A DNA stretch of 46,028 nucleotides from a bacterium (GCA_029977205.1 JAPOLI010000012.1:1-46028), one strand, 5' to 3'; positions 5,847 to 15,748 are shown, counted from the first letter of the stretch. Notes: generated by a model not told the origin, from the letters alone. Numbers and translations: made by a program.

Positions 5847-8759
5847 ATGAATACGGGCAAGAGGTCCTTCCTCTTCCTGCTCGTCGTCATCGGTCTTGTG
5901 GCCGTGTCGGCGGTGGCCATCGCGCTGCGGCCGGCCGTGCTCGGCCTCGACCTGCAGGGTGGGGTCGAGGTGGTGCTGCAGGGCAAGGCCACGCGTGACT
6001 CGCAGGTAACGCAGGAGGCCATCGACCGCTCCGTCGAGGTCATCCGCAGCCGCGTCGACGCATTCGGCGTCGCGGAGCCGGAGATCCAGACGCAGGGCGA
6101 TGACCAGATCGTCGTCTCGCTCCCGGGGGCCAAGAACCCCGAGGAGGTCGTCACCGACCTCATCAAGCCCGCGCAGCTGGTGTTCACCGACTACCAGGCG
6201 AACTTCGTCGACCAGGGGCCGAGTCTCTGGAAGATGACGCAGAAGGCACAGACCACCACACCGCGTCCGCCCGTCGAGGGCCAGCCCACGTACTACCTGT
6301 TCAAGACCAACGCGGCGCACGACCTGGTCGCCGGGCCGGACTACGAGAAAGCCGATCTCCTGCGCGACTCGGGCGGCAGGGTCCCGGCGGGCATGGAACT
6401 GGTGACGGTCCCCAAGGGGCTGGTCGTCTACTCAGACCTCCAGGAGCTGGACCCCACGAAGCCCGACGGACCCTCCCGGACCGTCTACGTGCTCATGCAG
6501 GACAAGCCGGCGCTGACCGGTCGTGACATCACGTCGTCTGCCCAGAGCTTCGACACCGGCTCGACGGGCGGGAATCAGGAGCCCATCGTCACGATGCAGT
6601 TCACCGACGCGGGCGCGCAGGCCTTCCAGGACGTCACGCGCGACCTCGCCCAGCGCGGTGCGCTCCGGCAGCAGCTCCAGAGCTTCGCGATCGTGCTCGA
6701 CGGCCGGATCATCAGCAACCCGACGGTGGACTACCGGCAGTACCCCAACGGCATCAGCGGCAACAACGGCGCCCAGATCTCGGGGAACTTCTCGATCGAC
6801 TCCGCCCGCACCCTCGCCGACCAGCTGAACTCCGGGGCGATCCCGATCCGCCTCGACGTGATCAGCCAGAAGCAGGTGTCCGCCACGCTCGGTGCCGAGT
6901 CGCTCAAGCAGGGGCTCATCGCCGGCATCGTCGGCCTGATCATCGTCGTGCTGTTCCTCATCGCCTACTACCGACTGCTCGGCCTCATCGCCGCCGGTGC
7001 GCTGCTTCTCTACGCGCTGTTCTTCACGGCGGTCATCGTTGCCGTGCCGATCACGCTGACCCTCCCGGGCATCGCCGGCGTGATCCTCACCATCGGCGTC
7101 GCCTCGGACGCCAACGTCGTGATCTTTGAACGAATGCGCGAGGAAACGCGCGCGGGGCGCAGTTCAAAATCGGCCCTGCTCACGGGCTACAGCAAGGGCC
7201 TCAGCGCCATCATCGACGCGAACGTCGTGACGTTCCTCACGGCCGCGGTGCTCTTCCTCTTCAGCACGGCAGGGCCGAAGGGCTTCGCGTTCACGCTGAT
7301 GATCGGCGTGCTCATCTCGCTGTTCACCGCGGTGGTCGTGACGCGCCTGATCATCGAGGGCATCTCCGGCACGCGGGCGTTCGCGAATCCGAAGGTCCTC
7401 GGCCTTGACGTCCGCGAACCGCGCTGGAAGTTCGACTTCGTCGGCAAGTGGCGCCTCTGGCTGGCGATCTCGTTCATCCCGGTGGCCATCGGGGCGGTCT
7501 TCATCGGCATCAACGGGCTCAACCTGGGGCTCGACTTCAAGAGCGGCACGCGCATCGTCGTCGCGTTCGAGGGCCAGACGCCGACGGAGGGCCAGGTGCG
7601 GCAGGTCGTCTCCGGGCTGGGGTACCCCGAGGCGAAGATCCAGGCGACCACCGACCCTGCCACGGGCGCACGCGGCTTCCCGGGGCAGACCCCCACCCTT
7701 CAGCCCCGTGCGTTGATCGAACTCAAGACGGCGCTCGACCAGGACCTCGGCGGCATCGATGAGCGCTCGTACCAGGTCGAGACGGTGGGCCCGACATTCG
7801 GGCGGCAGGTGATCGAACGGGCTGCGTGGGCCATCGGCCTCTCGTTCCTGCTCGTGATCCTCTATCTCAGCATCCGCTTCGAGTATCGCCTTGCACTGCC
7901 GGCGCTGCTCTCGGTGGTGCACGACGTCTGGCTGTCCATCGCGATCTACTCGGTCACCGGGCGCGAGGTGACGAGCGCGACGATCGCTGCCCTTCTGACG
8001 ATCCTCGGGTATTCGCTCTATGACGTAGTGGTCGTCTTCGACCGAATCCGCGAGAACGTTCCCCTCATGAGGAATTCGCGGTACAAGGACATCGTGAACC
8101 GGTCGGTTCACGAGGTGCTGACCCGGTCCCTCATCACGAGTTTCACGACGATCGTGCCGGTGCTCGCCCTGTTCTTCTTCGGGGGCGAGACCCTGCGCGA
8201 CTTCGCCTTTGCGCTCCTCGTCGGCCTCCTCACCGGTGGGATCTCCTCCATACTCATCGCCGCGCCCATCGCGGCGATATGGAAGGAGAAGCAGCCGGAC
8301 GGCAAGAAGCGGGCCACGCGCGCCCGCAAGCGCGCGGCTCGTGAGGAGCCCTCGGGATACGACGCCGACGTGGTGGATGTCGATGTCCTCGCACGCGCGG
8401 AGAGTGCTCTCACCGACCCGGACGCTGTCCCGAGCCTCATGCGCGACGAGCCGGAGGACGACGAGACAGCGGATGCCGGGACCGTCGAGGTGCCGGATGA
8501 CGGGTCGGACGACACGGCGGCGACCGGCTCCGATCCTTCTGCCGATGCGCCCGTGGCCACGGGCGATGAGCCGTTGGAGGGCTCCGCGGACGACAGTCCG
8601 GATGCGGGGGCATCAGACCCCGGATCCGACCCCGGAACCGCGGGGAAGGCGCCGAGCGAGTCATCAGGGGATGATGTGGAAGGCGGCAGCGACGCCACGG
8701 GCACGCCCCCGCGGCAGCGACGCCACAGCCAGGTGAAGCGGAGGAGGAGGAAGGGATGA
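5847..8759 (+). CDS. secDF: Fused protein-export membrane protein SecDF with acidic tail
   Basis: A 970-residue fusion of SecD and SecF, which use the proton motive force to complete Sec-dependent export. The SecD half has an N-terminal TM helix, VLGLDLQGGVEVVLQ, a large periplasmic-type P1 domain and a TM bundle with VASDANVVIFERMREE (about residue 419). The SecF half begins near residue 535 with GLNLGLDFKSGTRIVV (about 560) and the matching TM-4 motif YSLYDVVVVFDRIREN. Each half supplies six TM helices. From about residue 812 a charged cytoplasmic tail of about 150 residues follows: first Lys/Arg-rich, then Asp/Glu/Ser/Gly-rich and low complexity, ending VKRRRRKG. Separate secD and secF genes are more common in Actinomycetota. 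The stop overlaps the next gene (ATGA). Confidence 0.95.
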   Translation: MNTGKRSFLFLLVVIGLVAVSAVAIALRPAVLGLDLQGGVEVVLQGKATRDSQVTQEAIDRSVEVIRSRVDAFGVAEPEIQTQGDDQIVVSLPGAKNPEEVVTDLIKPAQLVFTDYQANFVDQGPSLWKMTQKAQTTTPRPPVEGQPTYYLFKTNAAHDLVAGPDYEKADLLRDSGGRVPAGMELVTVPKGLVVYSDLQELDPTKPDGPSRTVYVLMQDKPALTGRDITSSAQSFDTGSTGGNQEPIVTMQFTDAGAQAFQDVTRDLAQRGALRQQLQSFAIVLDGRIISNPTVDYRQYPNGISGNNGAQISGNFSIDSARTLADQLNSGAIPIRLDVISQKQVSATLGAESLKQGLIAGIVGLIIVVLFLIAYYRLLGLIAAGALLLYALFFTAVIVAVPITLTLPGIAGVILTIGVASDANVVIFERMREETRAGRSSKSALLTGYSKGLSAIIDANVVTFLTAAVLFLFSTAGPKGFAFTLMIGVLISLFTAVVVTRLIIEGISGTRAFANPKVLGLDVREPRWKFDFVGKWRLWLAISFIPVAIGAVFIGINGLNLGLDFKSGTRIVVAFEGQTPTEGQVRQVVSGLGYPEAKIQATTDPATGARGFPGQTPTLQPRALIELKTALDQDLGGIDERSYQVETVGPTFGRQVIERAAWAIGLSFLLVILYLSIRFEYRLALPALLSVVHDVWLSIAIYSVTGREVTSATIAALLTILGYSLYDVVVVFDRIRENVPLMRNSRYKDIVNRSVHEVLTRSLITSFTTIVPVLALFFFGGETLRDFAFALLVGLLTGGISSILIAAPIAAIWKEKQPDGKKRATRARKRAAREEPSGYDADVVDVDVLARAESALTDPDAVPSLMRDEPEDDETADAGTVEVPDDGSDDTAATGSDPSADAPVATGDEPLEGSADDSPDAGASDPGSDPGTAGKAPSESSGDDVEGGSDATGTPPRQRRHSQVKRRRRKG

Positions 8760-9118
8760 TCAGTCCACGCGAGGCCGTCGAGCAGGCGATCTTCGTCGCC
8801 GTGGGAGCGGCATCCCTCACCCGCGATCGCGCCCAGGCGATCGTGGATGACCTCGTGCGCCGCGGCCAGATGACCGATGAAGAGGGTCGGCTGACCGTGG
8901 AAGGCCTCATGGCGCGCGTGCGCGCGAGCGGCGAGGCACAGGGGCTCGTCGGGAAGATCGAGGGCGGCCTGCACGGACTGCTGCGCGAGATCGGCATCGC
9001 CCAGCGCGATGACATCGCCGACGTGGACCAGCGCATCGCAGAGCTTGAGCACCGCATCCGCCTGCTCGAGGAGGCCTCAGGCGCCACGCCCACGCCGCCT
9101 GCCCCCTCCGACGGGTAG
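8756..9118 (+). CDS. Phasin-like small helical protein
   Basis: A 120-residue, mostly alpha-helical protein without signal or TM segments. The N-terminus resembles polyhydroxyalkanoate granule-associated/phasin-like proteins: EAVEQAIFVAVGAASLTRDRAQAIVDDLVRRGQMT. The region from about residue 78 (RDDIADVDQRIAELEHRIRLLEE) is a strong coiled coil, and the end is a Pro/Ala tail. Such small proteins often sit just before ABC1/UbiB kinases, as here (9-nt gap to the next gene). Its start overlaps the secDF stop (ATGA), so it belongs to the yajC-secDF operon. A role in granule, membrane or kinase scaffolding is inference only. Confidence 0.6.
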   Translation: MISPREAVEQAIFVAVGAASLTRDRAQAIVDDLVRRGQMTDEEGRLTVEGLMARVRASGEAQGLVGKIEGGLHGLLREIGIAQRDDIADVDQRIAELEHRIRLLEEASGATPTPPAPSDG

Positions 9119-9127
9119 ACGTCGGTC

Positions 9128-10786
9128 GTGAGCCGCGGCGAGCGCAGGAGGACGCTGGCCAGGCTGCGCGAGATCGCGCGGGTCGCGACCCGCCACGGGT
9201 TCGGCTACGTCTTCTCGCGTCGGCACGGGGGCACTGCGGGCGACGCCGACGAGGAGACGCCCGCCGACCGCGCCACCCGTGGGCGTCGGCTCCGCGAGAT
9301 GCTGGAGGAGCTCGGGCCGACGTTCGTCAAGTTCGGGCAGCTGCTGTCGACGCGGCCGGACGTCGTTCCCCCGGACGTGATCGCCGAGCTCAGGAAGCTC
9401 CAGGACGAGGCGCGACCTGAGCCCTTCGACACGATTCGCGCCGTCGTGGAGGAGGATCTCGGCCTGACGCTCGAGCAGGCCTTCGCCGCCTTCGATCCCG
9501 TGCCGATCGGCAGCGCGTCGGTGGGGCAGGTGCACGTGGCTGCGCTCCCGGGTGGGCGGGAGGTGGTCGTGAAGGTGCAGCGCCCCGCCGCCGCTGCCAC
9601 GCTCAACGCGGACATCGAGCTCCTGTATCAGCTCGCGCGCATCACGAAGGATCGCGTGAAGCGGCTTGCGTTCATCGACCTCGAGGGTCTTGTGGACGAG
9701 TTCGCGAAGACCGTTCGCCAGGAGCTCGACTACCGCAACGAGGCTCGCAACGATGAGGCGGTGCGCCGGCACTTCGACGGCAACCCGCACGTCGTCGTCC
9801 CGCGTGTGCACTGGCGCCAGACAACCGGACGGGTGCTCACGCAGGACCGCATCGACGGTCCCACGCTGGCCCATGCCGACCTCTCCGTGATGAGCGCCGA
9901 TGAGCGCCGCACGCTCGCGGCGCGGCTGGCGGAGACCTGGATGCAGATGATCTTCGGCGATGGCATGTTCCACGCCGACCCGCATCCGGCGAACATCATC
10001 GTGCTCGGTCCCGACGAGATCGGCCTCATCGACTTCGGCATGGTGGGAATGCTGTCGCAGGAGGACCGCGAGTCGGCGATCCGCCTGTTCACCGACATCA
10101 TGAGCCAGAACACGGACCGGCTCCCACGCGACCTCCGCGCCCTGGGCATCCGGTACCCCCGTGAGCTCGAGGACGAGTTCTCCCGCCGCCTGCAGGACCT
10201 GATGGCGCGGTACATGGGCATGAGCATGGATGAGCTCGACGTGCGCGAGATCCTGCATGAGCTCTTCGGCGTCATCTACGAACTCGAGATCACCCTACCG
10301 TCGCGCTGGATCCTGCTCGACAAGGCGCTGGCCACGCTCGCCGGCGTTGCCCTTGAGATCTCCCCTGACTTCAACGTGTTCGAGACCGCGCGGCCATACG
10401 CGCGCAAGTTGCTGTACGCGAAGTACAGCCCCGAGCGCATCGCCGGCCGCGTGCAGGGCGACTTCGGTCGGTATGCGAGCGCGCTGCTCGACTACCCGCT
10501 GCAGCTGGGCGAGTTGCTGGAGGAGTTCAAGGACGGCGAGGTCCACGTCGCCATCGATCTGAACGAACTCAACGAAGCGAGTAACAAGGCGCTCGTGGCG
10601 GCCAATCGCCTCGCGATCGCGCTGGTCGCCGCCTCGGTCATCCTGGCGTCGGGGATCATCGGCACGTTCGTCACCGAGGGCCCCCGCCTCTTCGGCCTCG
10701 CCCTGATCGGCGTACCGGGATTTGTCGCCGGGCTCGTGCTGTTCGGATGGCTCGTCGTCGGGATGATCCGCAGCGGGCACTGGTAG
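9128..10786 (+). CDS. ABC1/UbiB/ADCK-family atypical kinase, membrane-anchored
   Basis: A 552-residue protein-kinase-like protein of the UbiB/ADCK family. It has the KxGQ motif (KFGQLLSTRPDVVP, about residue 67), an Ala/Gly-rich nucleotide loop (IGSASVGQVH), the lysine VVVKVQRP, a catalytic loop HADPHPANI and the metal motif IDFGMVG. Two C-terminal TM helices (about 495-515 and 520-548) anchor it. In quinone-making bacteria UbiB supports ubiquinone synthesis or lipid handling; actinobacteria use menaquinone, so the substrate here is unknown and the ubiB symbol is not assigned. GTG 9128 is 9 nt past the phasin-like gene. Confidence 0.9.
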   Translation: MSRGERRRTLARLREIARVATRHGFGYVFSRRHGGTAGDADEETPADRATRGRRLREMLEELGPTFVKFGQLLSTRPDVVPPDVIAELRKLQDEARPEPFDTIRAVVEEDLGLTLEQAFAAFDPVPIGSASVGQVHVAALPGGREVVVKVQRPAAAATLNADIELLYQLARITKDRVKRLAFIDLEGLVDEFAKTVRQELDYRNEARNDEAVRRHFDGNPHVVVPRVHWRQTTGRVLTQDRIDGPTLAHADLSVMSADERRTLAARLAETWMQMIFGDGMFHADPHPANIIVLGPDEIGLIDFGMVGMLSQEDRESAIRLFTDIMSQNTDRLPRDLRALGIRYPRELEDEFSRRLQDLMARYMGMSMDELDVREILHELFGVIYELEITLPSRWILLDKALATLAGVALEISPDFNVFETARPYARKLLYAKYSPERIAGRVQGDFGRYASALLDYPLQLGELLEEFKDGEVHVAIDLNELNEASNKALVAANRLAIALVAASVILASGIIGTFVTEGPRLFGLALIGVPGFVAGLVLFGWLVVGMIRSGHW

Positions 10787-10807
10787 CCCGGCGTCCGCCT
10801 CGGCCGT

Positions 10808-10813
10808 TACGAT
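10808..10813 (+). promoter_or_regulatory. -10 box TACGAT for recJ
   Basis: TACGAT is followed by 8 nt and TTG 10822. It lies 21 nt past the UbiB-like stop and favours a leaderless recJ start at this TTG. Confidence 0.4.
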
Positions 10814-10821
10814 CGGCCGGG

Positions 10822-13470
10822 TTGAGCTCCCCTGGCGACACCCGTGACGTGGCCCCATCGCCGCCCCCGTGGCGGGCGTCGCGCGTGGCCTACGCCGACG
10901 TCCGGCGGCTCGAGGACGAGCTCGGGTGCTCAGAACCGATGGCATGGATCCTCGTCCGACGGGGCCTGGGTGATCCCGACGCCGCCCGGGCCTTCCTGTC
11001 GGCGGATGGCGGGCTCACCGACCCGCTCGCCATCGACGGCGTGGCGGATGCCGCCGCACGGCTGCGGCAGGCGCTCGTGGCTGGCGAGCACGTGGCCATC
11101 CACGGTGATTACGACTGCGATGGCGTGTGCTCGACGGCGATACTTGCCCAGGCGCTGAGGTCCCGCGGGGGCACGGTTACCACCTTCCTGCCGAGCCGCT
11201 TCACCGACGGCTACGGCGTGTCCGAGTCCACTGTGGAGCGCCTCGCTGACGAGGGCGCCCGCCTGCTCGTCTGCGTGGACTGCGGCACGTCGAACGTGGA
11301 GGCACTCACCCGGGCGACGGAGCTCGGCATGGATGTCGTGGTGCTCGATCATCACCTCGCGGGCGGGGCCCGCCCTCCGGGAATCATCGCGAACCCCGCC
11401 CTCGGGCGGGGCATGGATGCCCTCCCGGCTGCCGCCGGGGTCGTGTTCGATGTCGTGCGCGTGCTGGCGCAGGGCGATGACGGGCTCCTGGCCGGTGATC
11501 CCGAGGAGGGCGTCGACCTTGCGGGGCTCGCGACCGTCGCGGATTCCATGCCGCTCATTGACGGCAACCGCCGCCTCGTGCATCGCGCGCTGCAGTCGAT
11601 CCGCCGCGGCGAGCGCCCCGGCCTGGTGGCCCTGCTGGCCGCGGCGGGGCAGGGCCATCGCGGCGTCACGCCGCGCGGGTTGTCATTCACCCTCGCGCCG
11701 GCCATCAACGCGGCGGGGCGCCTGGCCGAGGCCTCCCGCGCGCTGGAACTGCTGCTCGAGACCGACCCGGCGCGCGCCCGCGAGCTGGCTGATGAGCTCT
11801 GGGCGCTTAATGCTCGACGCCGCGACGTCGAGCGCCAGGTCACGGCCGAGGCCATCGCCGTCGTCGAGGCTGCGGGTGAGGCCGACCCGGTCACGCTGGT
11901 GGCGGGGGAGGGGTGGCACGAGGGCGTGGTCGGCATCGTGGCCTCCCGGCTCGTCGAGCGATTCGGGCGACCGGCGATCGTGCTGTCCACCGACGGCGAC
12001 AACGCGAAGGGCTCCGGGCGCAGCCTGCCCGGCCTCGACCTCCACGCCATCGTCGCCGAGGCCAGCGAGGTGCTGGGCCGCTGGGGCGGCCACGCAGGCG
12101 CGGTGGGGGTGTCCCTGTCCACCGACGACATCCCGGCATTTCGGGCCGCGCTGACGGCGTCCGCCATGGGACGCACCGCTGACATCGCGCGTGCCCGCAC
12201 CCGGGAGGTGGACGCGGTGGTGGCCGGGGCGGACCTCACGTTGGCCGTGGCCGAGGAACTCGAGGCCCTGGCCCCATTTGGTCGCGGCAATCCGGAGCCG
12301 CGCATCGTCGTACCCGGGTGCGCCGTATCCGGGGTCTCGCGCGTGGGCGAGGGCAGGCACCTCAAGGCCCGCCTCTCGGCCGGGGGCGTCGGGGTGCCGG
12401 CAATCGGGTTCTCGATGGGCCGTCGCGCAGACGCCATCACCGAGGCGGGGGATGCCGCCCGGTACGACGCGGTCGCGCGGCTCGAGGTCGAGCGCTGGCA
12501 GGACACCATGGGGCCGCGGGTGTCGTTGGAGGACCTGGCGCTGCTGCCGGCGGGGCCTGCAGTGAAAGGCCAGTGCGCCGAGGCGTGCGATGCGGCGTGC
12601 GAGCACCGCATCTCGCCGGTGCGCATCGCCGCCATGGCGGATGATCCCTTTGGTCCCGTTCCGCCCGGCACGGCCGTCGAGGCCCCGCGCGAGGTGCGCG
12701 ACCGGCGTGGAGAGGGGAGGGGGCTGTCGCTGCTTTGCGCCCTCGCGGGTGCCGACCGGGGTGTGGTGGCGGTCGTCGCGGACGTCCCGCGCCGCCGTGG
12801 TGCGCTTGGCGACGTCCTGTTTCCGGGACGGCTCGGGGTGGATGTCGCAGTGCTCGGCGGCGGGCGCTGCGACGTCGATGCCGTGCGCGGGCGCCTTGCC
12901 GAGGCCAGGGGTGGGCCGGTGCTGGCGCTCCTTGATTACGCCGCGCTCGCTGATGTGCCGCTTCCCGATGGCGTGCACCTCGTGGTGATCGACCCCCCGC
13001 TCTCCCATGCGCAGGCCGACTGGCTACGCGTCGCCGCCTCCGGGCGCACCGCGCATCTGACATGGGGGCCTGAGGAGGCGGACGCGGCGCTCCAGGTGGC
13101 GCTCGGCGACCTTGCCGTGAGGGAGACCGCACGCTCCCTGTGGCCCGGGCTTGCCGCGCACCCGGAGGGCCTCGCCTGGGGCCGCGAGGCGGACCGCGTC
13201 CTCGCCGGCGATGGTCCCGTCACGCGGGCCCCGCGCGCCGTCGCCATCGCCCTCGCGGCACTGGCCGCGGCAGGCCTGGTCGCGTACGGGCCTGAGGGGA
13301 TCCGCGTGGTGGCCGGTGCTCCGCCCGCCGACCTCGAGGTCGGTCCCGTGGGCCTGCGCGCGGCGGCGCTGGCGGACGAGGCGCGGCTGATGGCCACGCG
13401 TGCGCTGACCATGGATGTGCTCGGGAGCATCCCCGAATGGCTGCCCGAGCCCGCGGGCGCGTTATCGTAG
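10822..13470 (+). CDS. recJ: Single-stranded-DNA-specific exonuclease RecJ with long C-terminal region
   Basis: An 882-residue 5'-3' ssDNA exonuclease for recombination and mismatch repair. The DHH-family motifs are present: motif I HGDYDCDGVCSTAIL (about residue 93), VCVDCGTSN, and motif III VVLDHHLAGG. The DHHA1 domain follows with the glycine-rich GRSLPGLDLHAI and GGHAGAVG. After about residue 590 there is a Cys-rich patch (CAEACDAACEH) and a region of about 280 residues with VVAVVADVPRRRG and HLVVIDPPLS. The latter resembles the RecJ C-terminal domain of Firmicutes-type long RecJ. TTG 10822 is chosen because of the -10 box 8 nt upstream; GTG 10849 is the alternative, while the frame further upstream overlaps the UbiB-like gene. 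Confidence 0.93.
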   Translation: MSSPGDTRDVAPSPPPWRASRVAYADVRRLEDELGCSEPMAWILVRRGLGDPDAARAFLSADGGLTDPLAIDGVADAAARLRQALVAGEHVAIHGDYDCDGVCSTAILAQALRSRGGTVTTFLPSRFTDGYGVSESTVERLADEGARLLVCVDCGTSNVEALTRATELGMDVVVLDHHLAGGARPPGIIANPALGRGMDALPAAAGVVFDVVRVLAQGDDGLLAGDPEEGVDLAGLATVADSMPLIDGNRRLVHRALQSIRRGERPGLVALLAAAGQGHRGVTPRGLSFTLAPAINAAGRLAEASRALELLLETDPARARELADELWALNARRRDVERQVTAEAIAVVEAAGEADPVTLVAGEGWHEGVVGIVASRLVERFGRPAIVLSTDGDNAKGSGRSLPGLDLHAIVAEASEVLGRWGGHAGAVGVSLSTDDIPAFRAALTASAMGRTADIARARTREVDAVVAGADLTLAVAEELEALAPFGRGNPEPRIVVPGCAVSGVSRVGEGRHLKARLSAGGVGVPAIGFSMGRRADAITEAGDAARYDAVARLEVERWQDTMGPRVSLEDLALLPAGPAVKGQCAEACDAACEHRISPVRIAAMADDPFGPVPPGTAVEAPREVRDRRGEGRGLSLLCALAGADRGVVAVVADVPRRRGALGDVLFPGRLGVDVAVLGGGRCDVDAVRGRLAEARGGPVLALLDYAALADVPLPDGVHLVVIDPPLSHAQADWLRVAASGRTAHLTWGPEEADAALQVALGDLAVRETARSLWPGLAAHPEGLAWGREADRVLAGDGPVTRAPRAVAIALAALAAAGLVAYGPEGIRVVAGAPPADLEVGPVGLRAAALADEARLMATRALTMDVLGSIPEWLPEPAGALS
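13463..13468 (+). promoter_or_regulatory. -10 box TATCGT for rel, inside the recJ 3' end
   Basis: TATCGT is followed by 7 nt and GTG 13476. It ends on the first base of the recJ TAG stop. It points to separate leaderless transcription of rel. Confidence 0.5.
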
Positions 13471-13475
13471 GCGGC

Positions 13476-15716
13476 GTGGGAACTCCGCTCGCAGACCTCG
13501 GGCTGTCCTCGTCGACAGGTGATGCCGATCTCGAGGCGCTGGTCCGTGAGGTGCAGGAACACCACCCGGACGCCGATGGCGAGGCCATTCGCCAGGCGTA
13601 CCGCTATGCGGAGGACAAGCATCGCGGCCAGATGCGCCATTCGGGGGAGCCCTACATCACGCACCCCCTCGGCGTCGCGCGCATCGCCGCCGGGCTCGGG
13701 CTCGACCCCGACACCATCCGGGCAGCGCTCCTGCATGACGTGGTGGAGGACACCGGGGCAACGCGCGAGGACATCGAGGAGGCATTCGGCCCGCAGGTGG
13801 CCGCGCTCGTCGACGGGGTCACCAAGCTCACGCGGATCCACTTCGAGAGCCAGGAGGAGCAGCAGGCGGAGAACTACCGGAAGCTCATCATCTCGATGTC
13901 GTCCGATATCCGCGTGCTGCTCGTGAAGCTCTGCGACCGCCTTCACAACATGCGCACGCTGTCGTACATGAGCAAGGCCAAGCAGATGCAGAAGGCCCGC
14001 GAGACCCTCGAGGTCTACGCCCCGCTCGCGCACCGGCTCGGCATCCACTCGCTCAAGTGGGAACTCGAGGACCTCGCCTTCGCGGCCCTGCATCCCAAGC
14101 GGTATGCCGAGATCCAGCAGATGGTCAACCAGCGTCGCGCCGATCGCGAGGAGTACGTGGCCGAGGCGGGGGAGATCCTCCGAGCTGACCTGCGGGAGGT
14201 GGGAATCGCGCCGGTGGAGATCACCGGCCGGGCGAAGCACTTCTATTCGATCTACGAGAAGATGACCCGGAAGGGCAAGGAGTTCAACGAGATCTACGAC
14301 CTCACCGCAATGCGCGTGATCGTCGAGTCGGTGAAGGACTGCTACGGCGCGGTGGGGGTCATCCACTCCCTGTGGAAGCCCATGCCCGGTCGGTTCAAGG
14401 ACTTCATCGCCATGCCGCGGCTGAACATGTACCAGTCGCTGCACACCACCGTGATCGGGCCCCACGGCAGCCCCCTGGAGATCCAGATCCGCACCCCCGA
14501 AATGCACCACACGGCCGAGTACGGCGTGGCAGCGCACTGGCTCTACAAGGAGGAGTCACGCGGGCTGGCCGGCGCATCTGGCGCGGCCGCCGCAGACGAC
14601 AAGCTCGCGTGGCTGGCCGGGATGATGGACTGGCAGCAGGACACCGCAGACCCCGCGGAGTTCATGGACACGCTGCGCAGCGACCTGTACTCGGCGGAGG
14701 TGTACGTGTTCACGCCGAAGGGCGAGGTGCGCGCGCTCCCCGCGGGCTCGACGCCCCTCGACTTCGCGTACGACGTCCACACCGATGTCGGGCACCGGTG
14801 CGTCGGCGCCAAGGTCAACGGCCGGATCGTGCCGCTCACCCACCAACTGGAGTCGGGGGACTTCGTGGAGGTCCTCACCTCCAAGGCCCCCCGCGGTCCG
14901 TCGCGCGACTGGCTCGGCGTGGTGCACACATCGAAGGCGCGGTCGAAGATCCGGTCGTTCTTCAGCCGCGAGCAGCGCGAGGACGCGGAGCACACGGGGC
15001 GGGAGATGCTCCAGGAGGCCCTCCGCAAGGCGGGTCTCCCGAGCCAGCGCATCGTGGGGTCCCCGCTCTTCGCGGAGGTCATCCAGGAGATGGGCTTCAA
15101 GCGTGCCGAGGACTTCTACATCTCCGTGGGCTCGGAGAAGACATCGGTGCAGGTGGTCGTCAACAAGATCATCGCGGGGATCAAGGCCGACGGCGGTGCC
15201 GTGGACCCCGAGCCGACGCTGCCGGATGCCCGGGATGGACGCAGTCGGGGCACAACGTCGTCGAGTGAGCTCGGGATCGAGATCGAGGGCGTTGCCGACG
15301 TCCTGGTGCGGCTGGCCAAGTGCTGCAAGCCGGTACCCGGCGATGACATCGTCGGCTATATCTCACTCGGGCGCGGGATCACGATCCACCGCGAGGACTG
15401 CCCGAACGCCCGCTCCCTCAAGCGGAGCCCGGAGCGCTTCACCCCTGTGGCGTGGGGTGGCGAGACGCGGCAGTCATTCCGGGTTGAACTGGCCGTGGAG
15501 GCCTGGGACAGGCATCGCCTCCTCGAGGACATCTCACGCACCATCGCGGAGAACGGCGTGAACATCCTCGGGGCCAATTGCCAGGTGGAGGACCAGATGG
15601 CCCGCCACCGGTTCGTGCTCGAAATGGCCGATATCGACACCCTACGCGCGCTCACCAGCCAGTTGCGCAATGTCGAGTCGGTATTCGACGCCTATCGCGT
15701 GACCCCCGGCACCTGA
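13476..15716 (+). CDS. rel: Bifunctional (p)ppGpp synthetase/hydrolase Rel
   Basis: A 746-residue stringent-response enzyme. The N-terminal HD hydrolase domain is intact: THPLGVA, HDVVEDTG (His87-Asp88) and CDRLHNMRTL, so both hydrolysis and synthesis are likely. The synthetase domain is seen in GRAKHFYSIYEKM and in EFNEIYDLTAMRVIV, with YQSLHTTVIGPHG. A TGS domain (VYVFTPKGEVRALPAGSTPLDFAY), a CC/zinc-finger region (RLAKCCKPVPGDDIVGY) and a C-terminal ACT domain (RHRFVLEMADIDTL) complete the long RelA/SpoT layout. GTG 13476 is 5 nt past the recJ stop and 7 nt past a -10 box. It is the only actinobacterial-type Rel in the window. Confidence 0.97.
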   Translation: MGTPLADLGLSSSTGDADLEALVREVQEHHPDADGEAIRQAYRYAEDKHRGQMRHSGEPYITHPLGVARIAAGLGLDPDTIRAALLHDVVEDTGATREDIEEAFGPQVAALVDGVTKLTRIHFESQEEQQAENYRKLIISMSSDIRVLLVKLCDRLHNMRTLSYMSKAKQMQKARETLEVYAPLAHRLGIHSLKWELEDLAFAALHPKRYAEIQQMVNQRRADREEYVAEAGEILRADLREVGIAPVEITGRAKHFYSIYEKMTRKGKEFNEIYDLTAMRVIVESVKDCYGAVGVIHSLWKPMPGRFKDFIAMPRLNMYQSLHTTVIGPHGSPLEIQIRTPEMHHTAEYGVAAHWLYKEESRGLAGASGAAAADDKLAWLAGMMDWQQDTADPAEFMDTLRSDLYSAEVYVFTPKGEVRALPAGSTPLDFAYDVHTDVGHRCVGAKVNGRIVPLTHQLESGDFVEVLTSKAPRGPSRDWLGVVHTSKARSKIRSFFSREQREDAEHTGREMLQEALRKAGLPSQRIVGSPLFAEVIQEMGFKRAEDFYISVGSEKTSVQVVVNKIIAGIKADGGAVDPEPTLPDARDGRSRGTTSSSELGIEIEGVADVLVRLAKCCKPVPGDDIVGYISLGRGITIHREDCPNARSLKRSPERFTPVAWGGETRQSFRVELAVEAWDRHRLLEDISRTIAENGVNILGANCQVEDQMARHRFVLEMADIDTLRALTSQLRNVESVFDAYRVTPGT

Positions 15717-15748
15717 TCGTCCCGACCTGCTGGTAGCGTCCACCCGCA

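Noticed and set aside
12936-14537. 533-residue open frame antisense to recJ/rel
   Set aside because: Fully opposite two strongly conserved genes, with no motif of its own.
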